Of a stretch of 64,000 nucleotides of DNA, positions 17,642-27,228 are shown one piece after another. The notes beneath the pieces were generated by a model that was given only the letters and a program-made list of their open reading frames with translations, was not told the origin of the DNA and ran no database searches. The stretch covers positions 1-64,000 of the forward strand of contig NZ_MKUD01000010.1 in NCBI RefSeq assembly GCF_001898575.1. The letters are read 5' to 3'. Source of the DNA: Spirosoma sp. 48-14. GTDB lineage: Bacteria; Bacteroidota; Bacteroidia; Cytophagales; Spirosomataceae. A program made the position numbers and the translations under genes. Numbering within the stretch: the first letter of the stretch is position 1; each line of letters starts with the position of its first letter.

Positions 17642-17941
17642 AGTGCATTAATTAAATATGAATCAAATAATGTTACCAATATTTATATTTGTTAATAAAA
17701 TATAGATTAAAAGTTTGAAAAGTTAACTATTAGTTCGAATATAGCAAAGAATATCTTAAAACGGTTCTCTATTATAGGCTTATAAATATGAAAAAATGTA
17801 TTTCCTTCAAGTATTTCATTAGTAAATCCTGTTTAGGCGCTTAAAGCACATCTTCTACCAAGCAATGCCCTCGTACGGCAGCTATACCACTCTTATTCTT
17901 AGGGCATATAACCAAAAAAGTAGTCAGCGTTTTCTTCAACG
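17642..17941. other. A+T-rich divergent intergenic region
   Basis: About 300 bases between the outer-membrane protein operon (minus) and the PagL-like gene (plus). The first 170 bases are very A+T-rich and should hold the minus-strand promoter. I could not fix a clean TAnnTTTG element in either direction. Confidence 0.3.
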
Positions 17942-19057
17942 ATGCGATTTCAGCAGGGTACATACATGTTTAGGCTTGCCTTCATTGGGGTTACTGTAGC
18001 CCTGTGTACGTTGTCTATTGCTTTAGGGCAGGTGAATGAAGCGACGGATGAGCGAGAGGTAGGGCTCAACTTATTGGCGGGACTTTATGTCTCCAGTCGA
18101 ATCGTCCCTATAGCTACGCAGGCGCCAGTTGGTTTTGAGTTACGCTATAACCGCATGCACACGAGCCAGCAGGCCTGGGAGCAGTGTCATTGCCTGTATC
18201 GTTCCGGGGCGTTTCTAAATGCCTATTCATTTCGGAACCCCATAGCCTTAGGCCAGTCAGTTGGAGCAGGGTTATTCTTTGAACCTCTCCTGCTTCATCG
18301 TGTGCGATGGGATGTATCGGTTCGTGCACTGGCTGGGATTACGTATGTTTCGCGTTCTTATGATGCAGTAACCAATCCGGGAAACAGGGCATTTGGAACG
18401 CCTGTTAATGGACTTATTGGCACGGGCTTATTTAGTCGCTATGCCATTTCCAGCCACTGGAAGATACTGGCTGGGTTCGATTACAAACATATATCCAATG
18501 CCGGGGTGAGGCTACCCAACGAAGGATTGAATATTCCATCGGCAACGGTTGGGCTAACCTACTACACGGGTAAAGCAGTGCTCTCTCCTCGTTATAGTCA
18601 TGTTTCGGAGTCTGGTAAACGCTGGATGGTTCGAGGGCTCGCCATGGCCTCTGTAAAGGTGCTTGAAGCGACCGATAAAGAACCGGAAAGAGGCTATCCC
18701 ATCTTTGGTCTGAATTTCATTGGGGGCTACCATCTGACACAGGCACATGTTATCTCAGGAGGAATTGAGCTGCTGGATGATCGCTATTTTAAAGAGCAGA
18801 TTTTACGTTGGACAGGCCATTATCAGCCTTATCGGCAGGTTACGGTATTGGGAGGGTACGAGTTCTGGCAGGGTCATTTTGCATTCACAGCCCACATGGG
18901 TTGGAATGTAGTTCGACCCTTTGGTTATAAACCCGCCACGTATCAGAAATATGGATTGCTTTATCGGTTCGCTAGTGGGTTCACAACCGGGGTAGCTGTT
19001 AAAGCGTATGGTGAAAACACTAAAAATTTTCAGGCACTAGTGGGTATGACCTTATAA
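17942..19057 (+). CDS. PagL-like acyloxyacyl hydrolase (lipid A deacylase)
   Basis: A 371-residue outer-membrane barrel related to PagL-type lipid A 3-O-deacylases. A signal peptide ends at SIALGQ. The active-site motif of the family, His-x-Ser-Asn-x-Gly with following Asn, is visible near residues 182-195 (DYKHISNAGVRLPNEGLN), so the His/Ser pair is intact. Strands before and after end in aromatic residues. The family enzyme is about 150-200 residues; here there is an extra C-terminal half (from about residue 210) with its own barrel-like strands (GYHLTQAHVISGGIEL, GGYEFWQGHFAFTAHM), so the protein is roughly double length. It is monocistronic, next to lipid A/core modification genes and just ahead of the exopolysaccharide operon. 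The outer-membrane location is inferred. Confidence 0.78.
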   Translation: MRFQQGTYMFRLAFIGVTVALCTLSIALGQVNEATDEREVGLNLLAGLYVSSRIVPIATQAPVGFELRYNRMHTSQQAWEQCHCLYRSGAFLNAYSFRNPIALGQSVGAGLFFEPLLLHRVRWDVSVRALAGITYVSRSYDAVTNPGNRAFGTPVNGLIGTGLFSRYAISSHWKILAGFDYKHISNAGVRLPNEGLNIPSATVGLTYYTGKAVLSPRYSHVSESGKRWMVRGLAMASVKVLEATDKEPERGYPIFGLNFIGGYHLTQAHVISGGIELLDDRYFKEQILRWTGHYQPYRQVTVLGGYEFWQGHFAFTAHMGWNVVRPFGYKPATYQKYGLLYRFASGFTTGVAVKAYGENTKNFQALVGMTL

Positions 19058-19374
19058 TACACCCTATGACAAGCAGGTAGAAGTAGCCTTAATAAATGTC
19101 ATTTATGTTTACGAAGTATGAAAATAGTAAATATTTAATAAAAAATAAGTTTATAATAATTAAAAAGATTTATATTATAATTAATTTTAAATTGAATTAT
19201 AAATCAATATAAAATTTTAAGTTTTATTATAAAAATAAAATATTATACTTTTAAATAGCGTAATAATAGTTATATATTACTTTTATTTAAAAATATATTC
19301 AAGAAAACTTTTTTTAAAAATGGTAACATATTATCTTTGAACTGAACATCCACATAAACTACTAGAAATTATGA
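19058..19374. other. Extremely A+T-rich leader of the exopolysaccharide operon
   Basis: A 317-base stretch made almost only of A and T between 19100 and 19330, with no ORF. It must carry the operon promoter (listed at 19308-19339). The long A/T tracts would bend DNA and are typical targets for nucleoid proteins. Confidence 0.5.
19308..19339 (+). promoter_or_regulatory. Putative promoter of the exopolysaccharide operon
   Basis: TATCTTTG at 19332-19339 fits the Bacteroidota -7 consensus TAnnTTTG exactly. A T-run (CTTTTTTT, 19308-19315) lies about 17-20 bases upstream, where the -33 TTTG box should be, but lacks the G. The ATG of the Wza-like gene is 36 bases downstream. Confidence 0.5.
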
Positions 19375-20232
19375 ATGCATCCTTTTTCAACCTTACGCTC
19401 ACTCATGATGAAAAGACTGTACATGCTTCCTGATTCTAAAGGAAGTTTTGTTGTTATTCCAGCCCGGCTGCTTGCTTTTTTCGTACTGGTATCGTTAGTA
19501 AGTTGTGTAACACCTAAGAAACTAGCCTACTTCCAGGGCGATCCAATGGTCGCCGATAGTGTACTCGCCCAACCGTACGTTACGGCCATTCAAGTAGGTG
19601 ATTTATTATCAGTTCAGGTAAATAGCCTAAATCCAGAAGCAACTACGTTTTTTAATCCCTATGCGCCCATTACGGCTGCTGATCGTACCGGAACGTATGG
19701 GTATCAACAGACAACCCCATTACCAGCCAATTCGGGGTATCTGGTCGCTGCCGACGGAACCATCGTATTGCCCATGATAGGCCCGGTATTAGTAGCCGGA
19801 AAGACCAATGTACTGGCCGCCGATATGATTCAGGAAAAGCTTAAGATTTATCTCAAAGAGCCAACGGTCAGTATTCGAAATCTAAACTTCCGCATAACCG
19901 TACTGGGTGAGGTCCATAGACCGTCTCTCTATAATATTACCAATGAGCAGATTACCTTACCCGAAGCGCTGGGACTTGCTGGCGACCTGACCATATTTGG
20001 CCGACGAAACAGCGTCATGGTGATCCGTCAGGAGAATGGGAAGCGTACGTACAACAAACTTGATTTAACCAAACGTAGTGTTCTTCAGTCTCCTTATTAT
20101 TACCTGCATCCCAACGATGTAGTGTATGTAGAGCCAGGTCAATCGCGGGCGGCTTCCGCTGATCGGATGTATCAGATTATTCCTATGGCATTGAGTGCGC
20201 TTTCCTTTATCGCAATTATCGTCACGCGTTAA
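19375..20232 (+). CDS. Wza-like polysaccharide export lipoprotein
   Basis: A 285-residue outer-membrane export protein of the Wza family, which forms the channel for exopolysaccharide exit. A hydrophobic signal ends in lipobox LVSC (Cys44 from this ATG), then VTPKKLAYFQGD, the usual start of mature Bacteroidota members. The Poly_export domain follows (AIQVGDLLSVQVNSLNPEA, VLPMIGPVLVAGKTNVLAAD, about 72-160), then one SLBB domain (FRITVLGEVHRPSLYNI, about 175-255). It ends with a hydrophobic helix (MALSALSFIAIIVTR) that could span the outer membrane. ATGs at 19405 and 19408 would give a more compact signal peptide and are equally likely starts. First gene of the plus-strand operon. Confidence 0.92.
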   Translation: MHPFSTLRSLMMKRLYMLPDSKGSFVVIPARLLAFFVLVSLVSCVTPKKLAYFQGDPMVADSVLAQPYVTAIQVGDLLSVQVNSLNPEATTFFNPYAPITAADRTGTYGYQQTTPLPANSGYLVAADGTIVLPMIGPVLVAGKTNVLAADMIQEKLKIYLKEPTVSIRNLNFRITVLGEVHRPSLYNITNEQITLPEALGLAGDLTIFGRRNSVMVIRQENGKRTYNKLDLTKRSVLQSPYYYLHPNDVVYVEPGQSRAASADRMYQIIPMALSALSFIAIIVTR

Positions 20233-20288
20233 TACGAGTTGTACTTAAGTGTATTGATAGTATACCTCCATACTAATTCAACCTATAC

Positions 20289-20975
20289 ATGATTTCGTTA
20301 GACTCCTCTATTTTTCCAAAAGTAGATCCCGAACAGGTCGGAGATCGTGTGGCCGGGATGACAGATCAAACCTGGTATGCCCAGTATGGTAAACGGGTTT
20401 TTGATATTGTTGTGGCGCTGTTGGTCTGTATGTTTGTTCTTTCCTGGCTGATTCCCGTGCTTGGCCTCATTATCTGGGCAACCTCACCAGGGCCTGGTTT
20501 ATACATCCAGCTTCGAACAGGGCGTAATGGCCGGGTCTTTCGATGCGTGAAATTCCGGACAATGTATTTCAAGAAGAATTCGGAATTCGAGCAGGCTAAA
20601 ATGGGCGATCCCCGCGTAACCCCAATGGGCGCTTTCCTACGTCGGACGAACCTGGATGAGATGCCGCAATTCTGGAATGTACTGATGGGCGACATGAGTG
20701 TAGTGGGTCCCCGGCCGCACCCGATTCAATTAGACAATATGTTCTGGCGGGAAATCGACAATTACCCGCAACGGTATGCCATACGCCCCGGTATTACGGG
20801 ATTGGCTCAGGTGCGCGGTGCCCGTGGCCAGACGGAGGCCATGATCAAGATGAGACATCGGGTCCGATACGATCTGCATTACGCAAAGCGTCAGTCACTG
20901 CTGGTCGATTTAAAACTGTGCTGGCTGACCGTCAAACCCATGCTGAATGGCAGTGAAAATGTGAATGCATGGTAA
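20289..20975 (+). CDS. Initiating sugar transferase (undecaprenyl-phosphate phosphoglycosyltransferase)
   Basis: A 228-residue monotopic phosphoglycosyltransferase that starts repeat-unit synthesis by moving a sugar-phosphate from a UDP-sugar to undecaprenyl phosphate. It has the short catalytic form without the four-helix N-terminal domain of WcaJ. The reentrant membrane helix is at about 38-62 (FDIVVALLVCMFVLSWLIPV). Conserved motifs are CVKFRTM (about 86-92), RRTNLDEMPQFWNVLMGDMS (about 118-137) with the catalytic Asp-Glu pair, VGPRPHP (about 139-145) and RPGITGLAQVRGARG (about 164-178). All key motifs are intact. It lies between the Wza-like and Wzc-like genes; the first sugar cannot be told. 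Confidence 0.93.
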   Translation: MISLDSSIFPKVDPEQVGDRVAGMTDQTWYAQYGKRVFDIVVALLVCMFVLSWLIPVLGLIIWATSPGPGLYIQLRTGRNGRVFRCVKFRTMYFKKNSEFEQAKMGDPRVTPMGAFLRRTNLDEMPQFWNVLMGDMSVVGPRPHPIQLDNMFWREIDNYPQRYAIRPGITGLAQVRGARGQTEAMIKMRHRVRYDLHYAKRQSLLVDLKLCWLTVKPMLNGSENVNAW

Positions 20976-21014
20976 GCTTGTTCTTCATATGTTATCTAAA
21001 AATATTCAACGCCA

Positions 21015-23351
21015 ATGAACAATCCAGGCAATAATTATTCATACGTATCCTATCAGAATGTCGATAGTGATGCTATTAACCTACGAGCGATTGTTTTTCG
21101 TTATCTGCGCAACTGGTATTGGTTTGTACTGTCTATTGGCTTAATGCTGGCAGCTGCGTATATATACCTACGTTATCAGGCTCCCAGTTATAAAAGCCAG
21201 TCTAGTTTGTTGATCAAGGATGAAAAGAAAGGACTTGATCAGGAAAATATTCTGAAGGAACTGGAGATTTTTGCGCCCAAAAAGGTAGTCGAAAATGAGA
21301 TTGAGATTCTGAAATCGTATACCCTGATGGACCGGGTTGCTAAACAACTGAATCTTAATGTATTTTATTATCAGGATACGCCTTATGGCAAGCGGGAAAT
21401 TTACGAAAAATCACCGATACGATTCATTGTAGAACAGGTAACGCCATCACTTTACAACGACGACTATCTGACGATCCGCTTCAATGATAACCAGACGTTT
21501 ACTCTCAACGACAAGCCATATCCTCTGAACAGCAGTGTACAAACGCCTTATGGTCGCATTCGTCTTTTTACCCGTCGGCCTGTATCCAGTAAGAACGAGC
21601 CTGTGTATGTATCGGTAGTGGGACAGACGAAACTGGTGAGTGACCTAGTTAAGAAACTCAAGGCTGAACCGACTAGTAAAGCATCGACCGTGATCATGCT
21701 GACCCTGGAAACAGCTGTTCCCGATAAAGGAGAAGCGATACTCAATCGATTGATCGATGTGTACAACGAAGCCGCCATACTGGATAAAAACCGGGTGGCC
21801 GCCAATACCCTGAACTTTATTGACGAGCGGCTGAAACTTATTTCAAATGAGTTGCAATCTGTTGAACGGGGTGTAGAAGCCTATAAATCGGCGCAGGGCA
21901 TTACCGATCTGGGCGTACAGGCAGAGGAGTTTCTGAAAACAGTTCAGCAAAATGATGCTCAGCTTAATCAGGTAACCATTCAGCTAGGGGCTTTAAACGA
22001 TCTGGAGCAGTATATAAAGCAACAGCCGGGCAACCGGGCCGGTACACCCGCTACCCTGGGCCTTAGCGATCCTACGTTGCTGGCACTGATCGAAAATGTT
22101 ACTAAACTGGAAGCGCAACGGGATATGCTGGCACGGACGACTTCGGATCAGAACCCCGTATTACAAACGATCGATAGCCAGATACACGCTACTAAAAACA
22201 GCATTCTCGATAACGTAGCTACGATGAAAGCCATGCTGACAACGGCTAAGCAGCAATACGCAGCAACGAATACGAAGATGGAAGGCGTTATTCGGAGTAT
22301 TCCGACAAAAGAACGGGCCTTAATGGATATTACCCGCCAGCAGGCTATCAAGAACAACCTGTATACCTATCTGCTCCAGAAGCGGGAAGAGACGGCTGTA
22401 TCGTTTGCATCGACCATTTCAGATTCGCGTACCGTGGATGTAGCCCGTAGCGATGCAAAACCTGTTAAGCCCGATCGGCCGAGTACCTACGTTCTGTTCG
22501 CTTTTCTTGGCTTATTGTTGCCCGTAGGTGTGCTTGCCACCAGCGACGCCATGAACAACCGTATCATGCGACGGAAAGACGTAGAAGAAGGGACGAATGT
22601 GCCCATCCTTGGTGAAGTGATCAAGAATAAAAACACCCAGGCAATTATTGTAGAAGCTCGTAATCAATCGGTTATTGCCGAGCAGATCCGTGCTTTACGC
22701 ACTAATCTTCAGTTTTTGCGGGAGAGCCGAGAAGGCAGCCAGGCACTCTTGTTTACGTCGAGTATTAGTGGCGAAGGGAAGTCGTTCATTTCCCTGAATC
22801 TGGGTGCCAGTCTGGCATTGGTTGGTCGGCGTACGGTTATTCTGGAAATGGACTTACGGAAACCCCGTCTTCGCCATTCCCTGGAAAACTTCCCGGTTGG
22901 CATAGGTATCAGTAATTATTTGATTGGTGAGGCCGCTATTGAGGATATCATACAGCCAATTCCCAACACAGAAAACTATTACATTATTACGTCGGGACCC
23001 ATACCGCCGAACCCGTCTGAATTGTTGAGCAGCCCACGGCTGGAAACGCTCATTCAGGAATTACGTCAGCATTTCGATTATGTCATCATCGATGCACCAC
23101 CAATCGGCCTGGTGACAGATGCTCAGTTAATTGCGCCATTTGCAGATGCCACGCTCTTTATTGTTCGCCACGATTTAACGCCCAAAAGCTACATGAAAAT
23201 GGTGGAAACAATTCACCAGGAGAAGCGCTTTAACAAACTCAACATCGTGTTAAATGCAGTTGGTGGGGGCGATGAAGAATACTACAGTTATAGCTATGGC
23301 TATAATTATGCCTACGGTGAGAAAAAAAGCACAAAAAAATGGCTGAGTTAA
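21015..23351 (+). CDS. Wzc-type polysaccharide co-polymerase / tyrosine autokinase
   Basis: A 778-residue inner-membrane protein controlling chain length and export. The N-terminal Wzz-like part has a membrane helix at about 35-52 (YWFVLSIGLMLAAAYIYL), a long periplasmic coiled-coil region (about 260-460) with the GNVR-like segment, and a second helix at about 493-510 (YVLFAFLGLLLPVGVLA). The cytoplasmic BY-kinase has Walker A SGEGKS (about 585), Walker A' LEMDLRKPR (about 611) and Walker B VIIDAPP (about 689). The C-terminus carries a tyrosine cluster YYSYSYGYNYAYG, the autophosphorylation tail. The CpsB-type phosphatase at 10.5 kb is the probable antagonist. Both kinase and co-polymerase parts are complete. 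Confidence 0.95.
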   Translation: MNNPGNNYSYVSYQNVDSDAINLRAIVFRYLRNWYWFVLSIGLMLAAAYIYLRYQAPSYKSQSSLLIKDEKKGLDQENILKELEIFAPKKVVENEIEILKSYTLMDRVAKQLNLNVFYYQDTPYGKREIYEKSPIRFIVEQVTPSLYNDDYLTIRFNDNQTFTLNDKPYPLNSSVQTPYGRIRLFTRRPVSSKNEPVYVSVVGQTKLVSDLVKKLKAEPTSKASTVIMLTLETAVPDKGEAILNRLIDVYNEAAILDKNRVAANTLNFIDERLKLISNELQSVERGVEAYKSAQGITDLGVQAEEFLKTVQQNDAQLNQVTIQLGALNDLEQYIKQQPGNRAGTPATLGLSDPTLLALIENVTKLEAQRDMLARTTSDQNPVLQTIDSQIHATKNSILDNVATMKAMLTTAKQQYAATNTKMEGVIRSIPTKERALMDITRQQAIKNNLYTYLLQKREETAVSFASTISDSRTVDVARSDAKPVKPDRPSTYVLFAFLGLLLPVGVLATSDAMNNRIMRRKDVEEGTNVPILGEVIKNKNTQAIIVEARNQSVIAEQIRALRTNLQFLRESREGSQALLFTSSISGEGKSFISLNLGASLALVGRRTVILEMDLRKPRLRHSLENFPVGIGISNYLIGEAAIEDIIQPIPNTENYYIITSGPIPPNPSELLSSPRLETLIQELRQHFDYVIIDAPPIGLVTDAQLIAPFADATLFIVRHDLTPKSYMKMVETIHQEKRFNKLNIVLNAVGGGDEEYYSYSYGYNYAYGEKKSTKKWLS

Positions 23352-23495
23352 GACTGGTTCAAACCATCTATCAGCGTAAAGTCGCCTTCGTGTCATATGT
23401 GCTCAAACACCGCTAAGCAGCAGATTTGGGAGAATTGATTGTTGGATATTATCTGTAGATGCCAATTCAAATCAGCCTACAATTGATTAAGGACA

Positions 23496-24851
23496 ATGTC
23501 TGTTAAAGGAAGCATCATTAAAAATATAGGCGCAGGTACTTGGGGTAAGCTTTCAAATGTACTGTTTAGATTAGTACAGGTACCGCTGCTTATCTCAGCA
23601 TTAGGGGTAGAAGATTATGGCCGCTGGTTGGTATTAGCATCACTTCCGGCCTGGATACGATTAGCAAATTTTGGATTTGGTAATGTAGCTGCCAATGAAA
23701 TGTCGATGCTACTGGCCGCGAATGAAGTTGATAAAGCCCGAAAAGTCTATTCGACAACGCTGACGTTAATCACGATAATTGGTGTAGTTGGGGGCCTGTT
23801 GGCCACTATAGTGGTGCCCCTGATTCCATGGGACGGTTTTATAGGGCAGAAGAGCCAACATGAAATTTCAAAAGCAGTTTACTGGTTAGCTATTTCTGTC
23901 TTTGTCTCATTTCTGATTGATGTAAGCTACAGCCGATTTCGAGCCGCCAGGAAAGCCCATGTATCGGTATTAATTGGAAGTTTTATGCCATGGGTGGAGT
24001 TACTATTGATGGTTATTGTGCTGCGGTACACAACCCGGTTCGATTATCTGGGTCTTGCAGTATTGGGTTCAACGGTACTTTTCCTGGGGCTATACCAGTT
24101 TTTGAGTAGAAAAAGCATGCCGCTTTTAACATTCTCTATAAAGGATGTGCAACCATCCCGATTCAGGGACTTATTCTGGAAAGGTATGGCATTTCAGGCT
24201 TTTCCGTTAGGGAATGCGCTTGTTTTTCAAGGAAACCTGCTCATCATTCAAGCTATTTTAGGGCCTTATGCGGTAACAGTTTTTGGCACAACCCGAACCT
24301 TAATCCGTACCATTAACCAGGCCATGGAATTGGTTAATCAGGCTATTTGGCCTGAAATGAGCCACCTGTTTGGTAGTAATGATATGGGAAGGGCCTCTAA
24401 ACTGCACCGATTAGGGGTAGGCGTTTCAATAATTGGAGCCTGTATTGGGACTATCTTTTTAATGTTTTTCGGAAAAGATCTGTATGGTTTGTGGGTAGGA
24501 AAGGATATAACGATTTCCAATCATTTATTGATTATTTTCCTGATTCCAATTCCATTTAATGCCGTATGGTTTACGAGTAGCGTTGTTCATCTTGCTAGCA
24601 ATAAACATGAAGGATTAGCGATCAGGTATTTACTATCTACCTTGGTCGGATTCATTGCCTGTATCGTCTTATGCTATTTTCAGGGAATTGAAGGAGCTGC
24701 CTTATCAACGATTGTAGCTGATCTGGTCTTAATCCCATATGTGATAAAAAACTCGTTAATACTCACAGAAGATACCTGGATATCATTTTTCAGAGGTATA
24801 CTTCTTGAAATAAGTTCCATTAAAAATCTAGTGCTGAAGAGAATGGCCTAA
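23496..24851 (+). CDS. Wzx-type oligosaccharide flippase
   Basis: A 451-residue polytopic membrane protein of the MATE/MOP superfamily that moves undecaprenyl-linked repeat units across the inner membrane. The N-terminus (KNIGAGTWGKLSNVLFRLVQ, then PLLISALGVEDYGRWLVLAS) is typical of Wzx/RfbX proteins, and about 12-14 hydrophobic helices follow. It starts about 145 bases after the kinase gene. From here the DNA is visibly more A+T-rich than the three genes before it, marking the start of the variable block of the operon. Confidence 0.9.
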   Translation: MSVKGSIIKNIGAGTWGKLSNVLFRLVQVPLLISALGVEDYGRWLVLASLPAWIRLANFGFGNVAANEMSMLLAANEVDKARKVYSTTLTLITIIGVVGGLLATIVVPLIPWDGFIGQKSQHEISKAVYWLAISVFVSFLIDVSYSRFRAARKAHVSVLIGSFMPWVELLLMVIVLRYTTRFDYLGLAVLGSTVLFLGLYQFLSRKSMPLLTFSIKDVQPSRFRDLFWKGMAFQAFPLGNALVFQGNLLIIQAILGPYAVTVFGTTRTLIRTINQAMELVNQAIWPEMSHLFGSNDMGRASKLHRLGVGVSIIGACIGTIFLMFFGKDLYGLWVGKDITISNHLLIIFLIPIPFNAVWFTSSVVHLASNKHEGLAIRYLLSTLVGFIACIVLCYFQGIEGAALSTIVADLVLIPYVIKNSLILTEDTWISFFRGILLEISSIKNLVLKRMA

Positions 24852-24992
24852 TGGCGATTCGCTAATGCCACTAGTCGATTAATCGTAGTCGATCTGCCCG
24901 AAATTCATTTGGTTCTCTCCTTAAGAAAGTATAGTACAAAGTACATACTATATAATTAGGATTATTTCTCCCTGAATTTAACTCCATACAGA

Positions 24993-25874
24993 ATGAATAA
25001 GATAAACTTCATCGATCTGGATACACTTAGTAACGGCGAAGGTAAGCTTGTTTATGGAAACCGCTTAGAGGCTATTTCTTTTTATGAGACAACTTGCGAA
25101 GCATGGTTCTCCGATTTTCGTAAGGAGGTATTTTCGGCGATCGGTAAAAGATATTTTCCAGTTTATCGAATTGCCGATGGTGAAATGCGATTCTTATTTG
25201 GCTATCAGATAAACTGGAAGAATAAACCTTTTCTGAGCTTACTGAAATATATAAAATACGAACTGTTTAAGTCACCCTGGAAAACGTCATGGGGCGAGAG
25301 CTACTCTAGTACAGAAAAAAAACAATTACAAGCCATATTAGGGAAGTGCATTAAAACTATATCATCAGAAGGTAAACTGGCTATATACTGGAATAATAAC
25401 GGACTGAATGCCTTTGTTGAATATAATAGAAATATGGAGCACCTATTTAAAAAAATAGGTGTACAGCTAAACAGAGAAAACTATATCCCTTTTCATTTTG
25501 CTCAGGCCATAATTGCCAATAATGCTGATCGATTATTGATAGGCAGAAATGTACTGGTAATCTCTGGGCTGGATAATCCAGAAAAAGAGGCTTTAGGTAA
25601 AAGGCTATATAAGATTGGGGTCGCTAATTATGATTTTTATCGGTGCTCTCCAACCTCAGCACTAAAGGATGATTATACCTTAATAAGGCCTCGTATAAAA
25701 CCCGATATTGTATTGGTTGCTGCTGGTATTGGAGCCGCAAGAGTGCTTGCTGATCTGAAGCATTTAAATTGCCCCGTTATTGATATCGGAAGCTATTTGA
25801 ATGTTCTAAGCGGTAAATACGAAAATGCGCACGCCGGTTTTTTTGTACAACCAAAAGTTCTGGAAAATAGCTAA
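24993..25874 (+). CDS. GT-D-like glycosyltransferase (DUF1792-type fold)
   Basis: A 293-residue soluble protein, probably a glycosyltransferase of the GT-D fold. Near residue 57 it has YRIADGEMRFLFG, which matches the R-x-G-D-G-E-type metal and UDP-sugar site of DUF1792/GT-D enzymes, with Ala in place of the first Gly. Later motifs include NLFV-like NVLVISGLDNPEKEALGKRL and DIVLVAAGIGAARVLADLKH followed by PVIDIGSYLNVLSGKY, the usual end of this family (aGp.g..la.dl...G...iDiG). No membrane segment. It lies between the flippase and polymerase genes, so a role in repeat-unit assembly is inferred; the sugar is unknown. Confidence 0.7.
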   Translation: MNKINFIDLDTLSNGEGKLVYGNRLEAISFYETTCEAWFSDFRKEVFSAIGKRYFPVYRIADGEMRFLFGYQINWKNKPFLSLLKYIKYELFKSPWKTSWGESYSSTEKKQLQAILGKCIKTISSEGKLAIYWNNNGLNAFVEYNRNMEHLFKKIGVQLNRENYIPFHFAQAIIANNADRLLIGRNVLVISGLDNPEKEALGKRLYKIGVANYDFYRCSPTSALKDDYTLIRPRIKPDIVLVAAGIGAARVLADLKHLNCPVIDIGSYLNVLSGKYENAHAGFFVQPKVLENS

Positions 25875-25878
25875 AGGC

Positions 25879-27192
25879 ATGAAACGAGAAAATAAAACAA
25901 TCTATTATTTTTTAACCAGCATTTTGCTATGCTCCGTATCAACCTGGATTGGGGTTATTTTGAGTATTAACACATTGAAATATATAGCAGCAGCTGGTAT
26001 TTTGATACTAACAATTATTTCATCTATCAATGTTTATAAGTATAAAACTATAATAACGTGGAAAAAAGCCATTCCGCTACTTTTAATCACCCTGGGCTAT
26101 CCATTAATTAGAATAACAACGGATGTATTTGTCGATTTTCAGTTTAAAACCTTTACGGATGGATTTATACTGGAAGGGAGTTATTACCTGTTGTTATTAT
26201 ATGGCCTGAACATGGCGCTGGCAACCCGAATGGGGACTTCGTTCAGGCAATTATTTAAATTTTCAATAATTGCACTTCCAGCTGGTGTAGCGTTGATCTA
26301 TACAAGCCTGGTACTGATCCCTGATTATAATATATGGATTGGGCATTTGTCATTGAATAACTGCCTGATACCAATCTCAATGCTGGCTCTCTATCCGAGA
26401 AATGAAAAGTATTTGCTTTGGGGCTGGTCGGCTATATTTCTTTTGCTATTTATAGCGGCTAAAATATGGTCTCGCTCATATACACTGGTTGGATTTTACA
26501 TTGCCCTTTTTGCCTATAGATCTATTTTTCATTTAGGTAAACGCAAATTAGGGATAACACTATTTGTACTGCTTACTGTAGGATACTCGATTGGAGCTTT
26601 CTCTTTCTTTACGGAAAATTCAGAAGTTCGAGATCAATCAGTAGCAGAAAAGTATCAATTCGATTCGTTAATAAAAACGTTTGACGATTTTCTTACTGAT
26701 TTTGACGTTACAAAATTATTTTATTGGGAGGGGAACTCAAGATCGACTCTATTAGTCGATGCATTTGGAAAAGCAAATTATATCGACTGGCTTATTGGAC
26801 ATGGCCTATTTGGGACTTATGATTCAACTATTGAAGTAAGTAGCAGTACGCTGGTTCGGCGAAGTACCATCGAAATCGGATGGGCTCAGGAAGTGTTTCG
26901 CTGGGGATTGCCATATGTTCTTTTCTTTTTGTATTCTCTCATGCGAGCCCGTAGCTATTTGAAGGGGCTATATGTTCAAACGAATGATCCTATCTATAAA
27001 GCTCTTTCAGAACTAATACTTATTAAAGTTTTAGATGGGTTTGTTTTTGGACTGCCGTTTTTTCATGTCTATAATCTATTAGTATTCTGGGGGCTTATGA
27101 TTACTTGTGTTAAAGTGAATTTAATGCCGGTAATTATAGATACAAAAAATAGATATGTAGAGAAGATGACAGAATTGCAGGTTGCCAATTAA
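25879..27192 (+). CDS. Wzy-like polysaccharide polymerase
   Basis: A 437-residue polytopic membrane protein with about 11-12 predicted helices and a large extracytoplasmic loop (about 240-300) rich in charged residues, the layout of O-antigen polymerases and ligases. The hydrophobic stretches include ILLCSVSTWIGVILSIN, LLLYGLNMALATRMGTS and LGITLFVLLTVGYSIGAFSF. The sequence itself is poorly conserved, as usual for Wzy; the call rests on topology, size and position in a Wzx/Wza/Wzc operon with no other polymerase. The start at ATG 25879, four bases after the previous stop, is preferred to an ATG at 25825 inside the GT-D-like gene. Confidence 0.72.
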   Translation: MKRENKTIYYFLTSILLCSVSTWIGVILSINTLKYIAAAGILILTIISSINVYKYKTIITWKKAIPLLLITLGYPLIRITTDVFVDFQFKTFTDGFILEGSYYLLLLYGLNMALATRMGTSFRQLFKFSIIALPAGVALIYTSLVLIPDYNIWIGHLSLNNCLIPISMLALYPRNEKYLLWGWSAIFLLLFIAAKIWSRSYTLVGFYIALFAYRSIFHLGKRKLGITLFVLLTVGYSIGAFSFFTENSEVRDQSVAEKYQFDSLIKTFDDFLTDFDVTKLFYWEGNSRSTLLVDAFGKANYIDWLIGHGLFGTYDSTIEVSSSTLVRRSTIEIGWAQEVFRWGLPYVLFFLYSLMRARSYLKGLYVQTNDPIYKALSELILIKVLDGFVFGLPFFHVYNLLVFWGLMITCVKVNLMPVIIDTKNRYVEKMTELQVAN

Positions 27193-27228
27193 ATACAGGG
27201 AAAGAGAAAAATCTAATTGGTGAGAATA

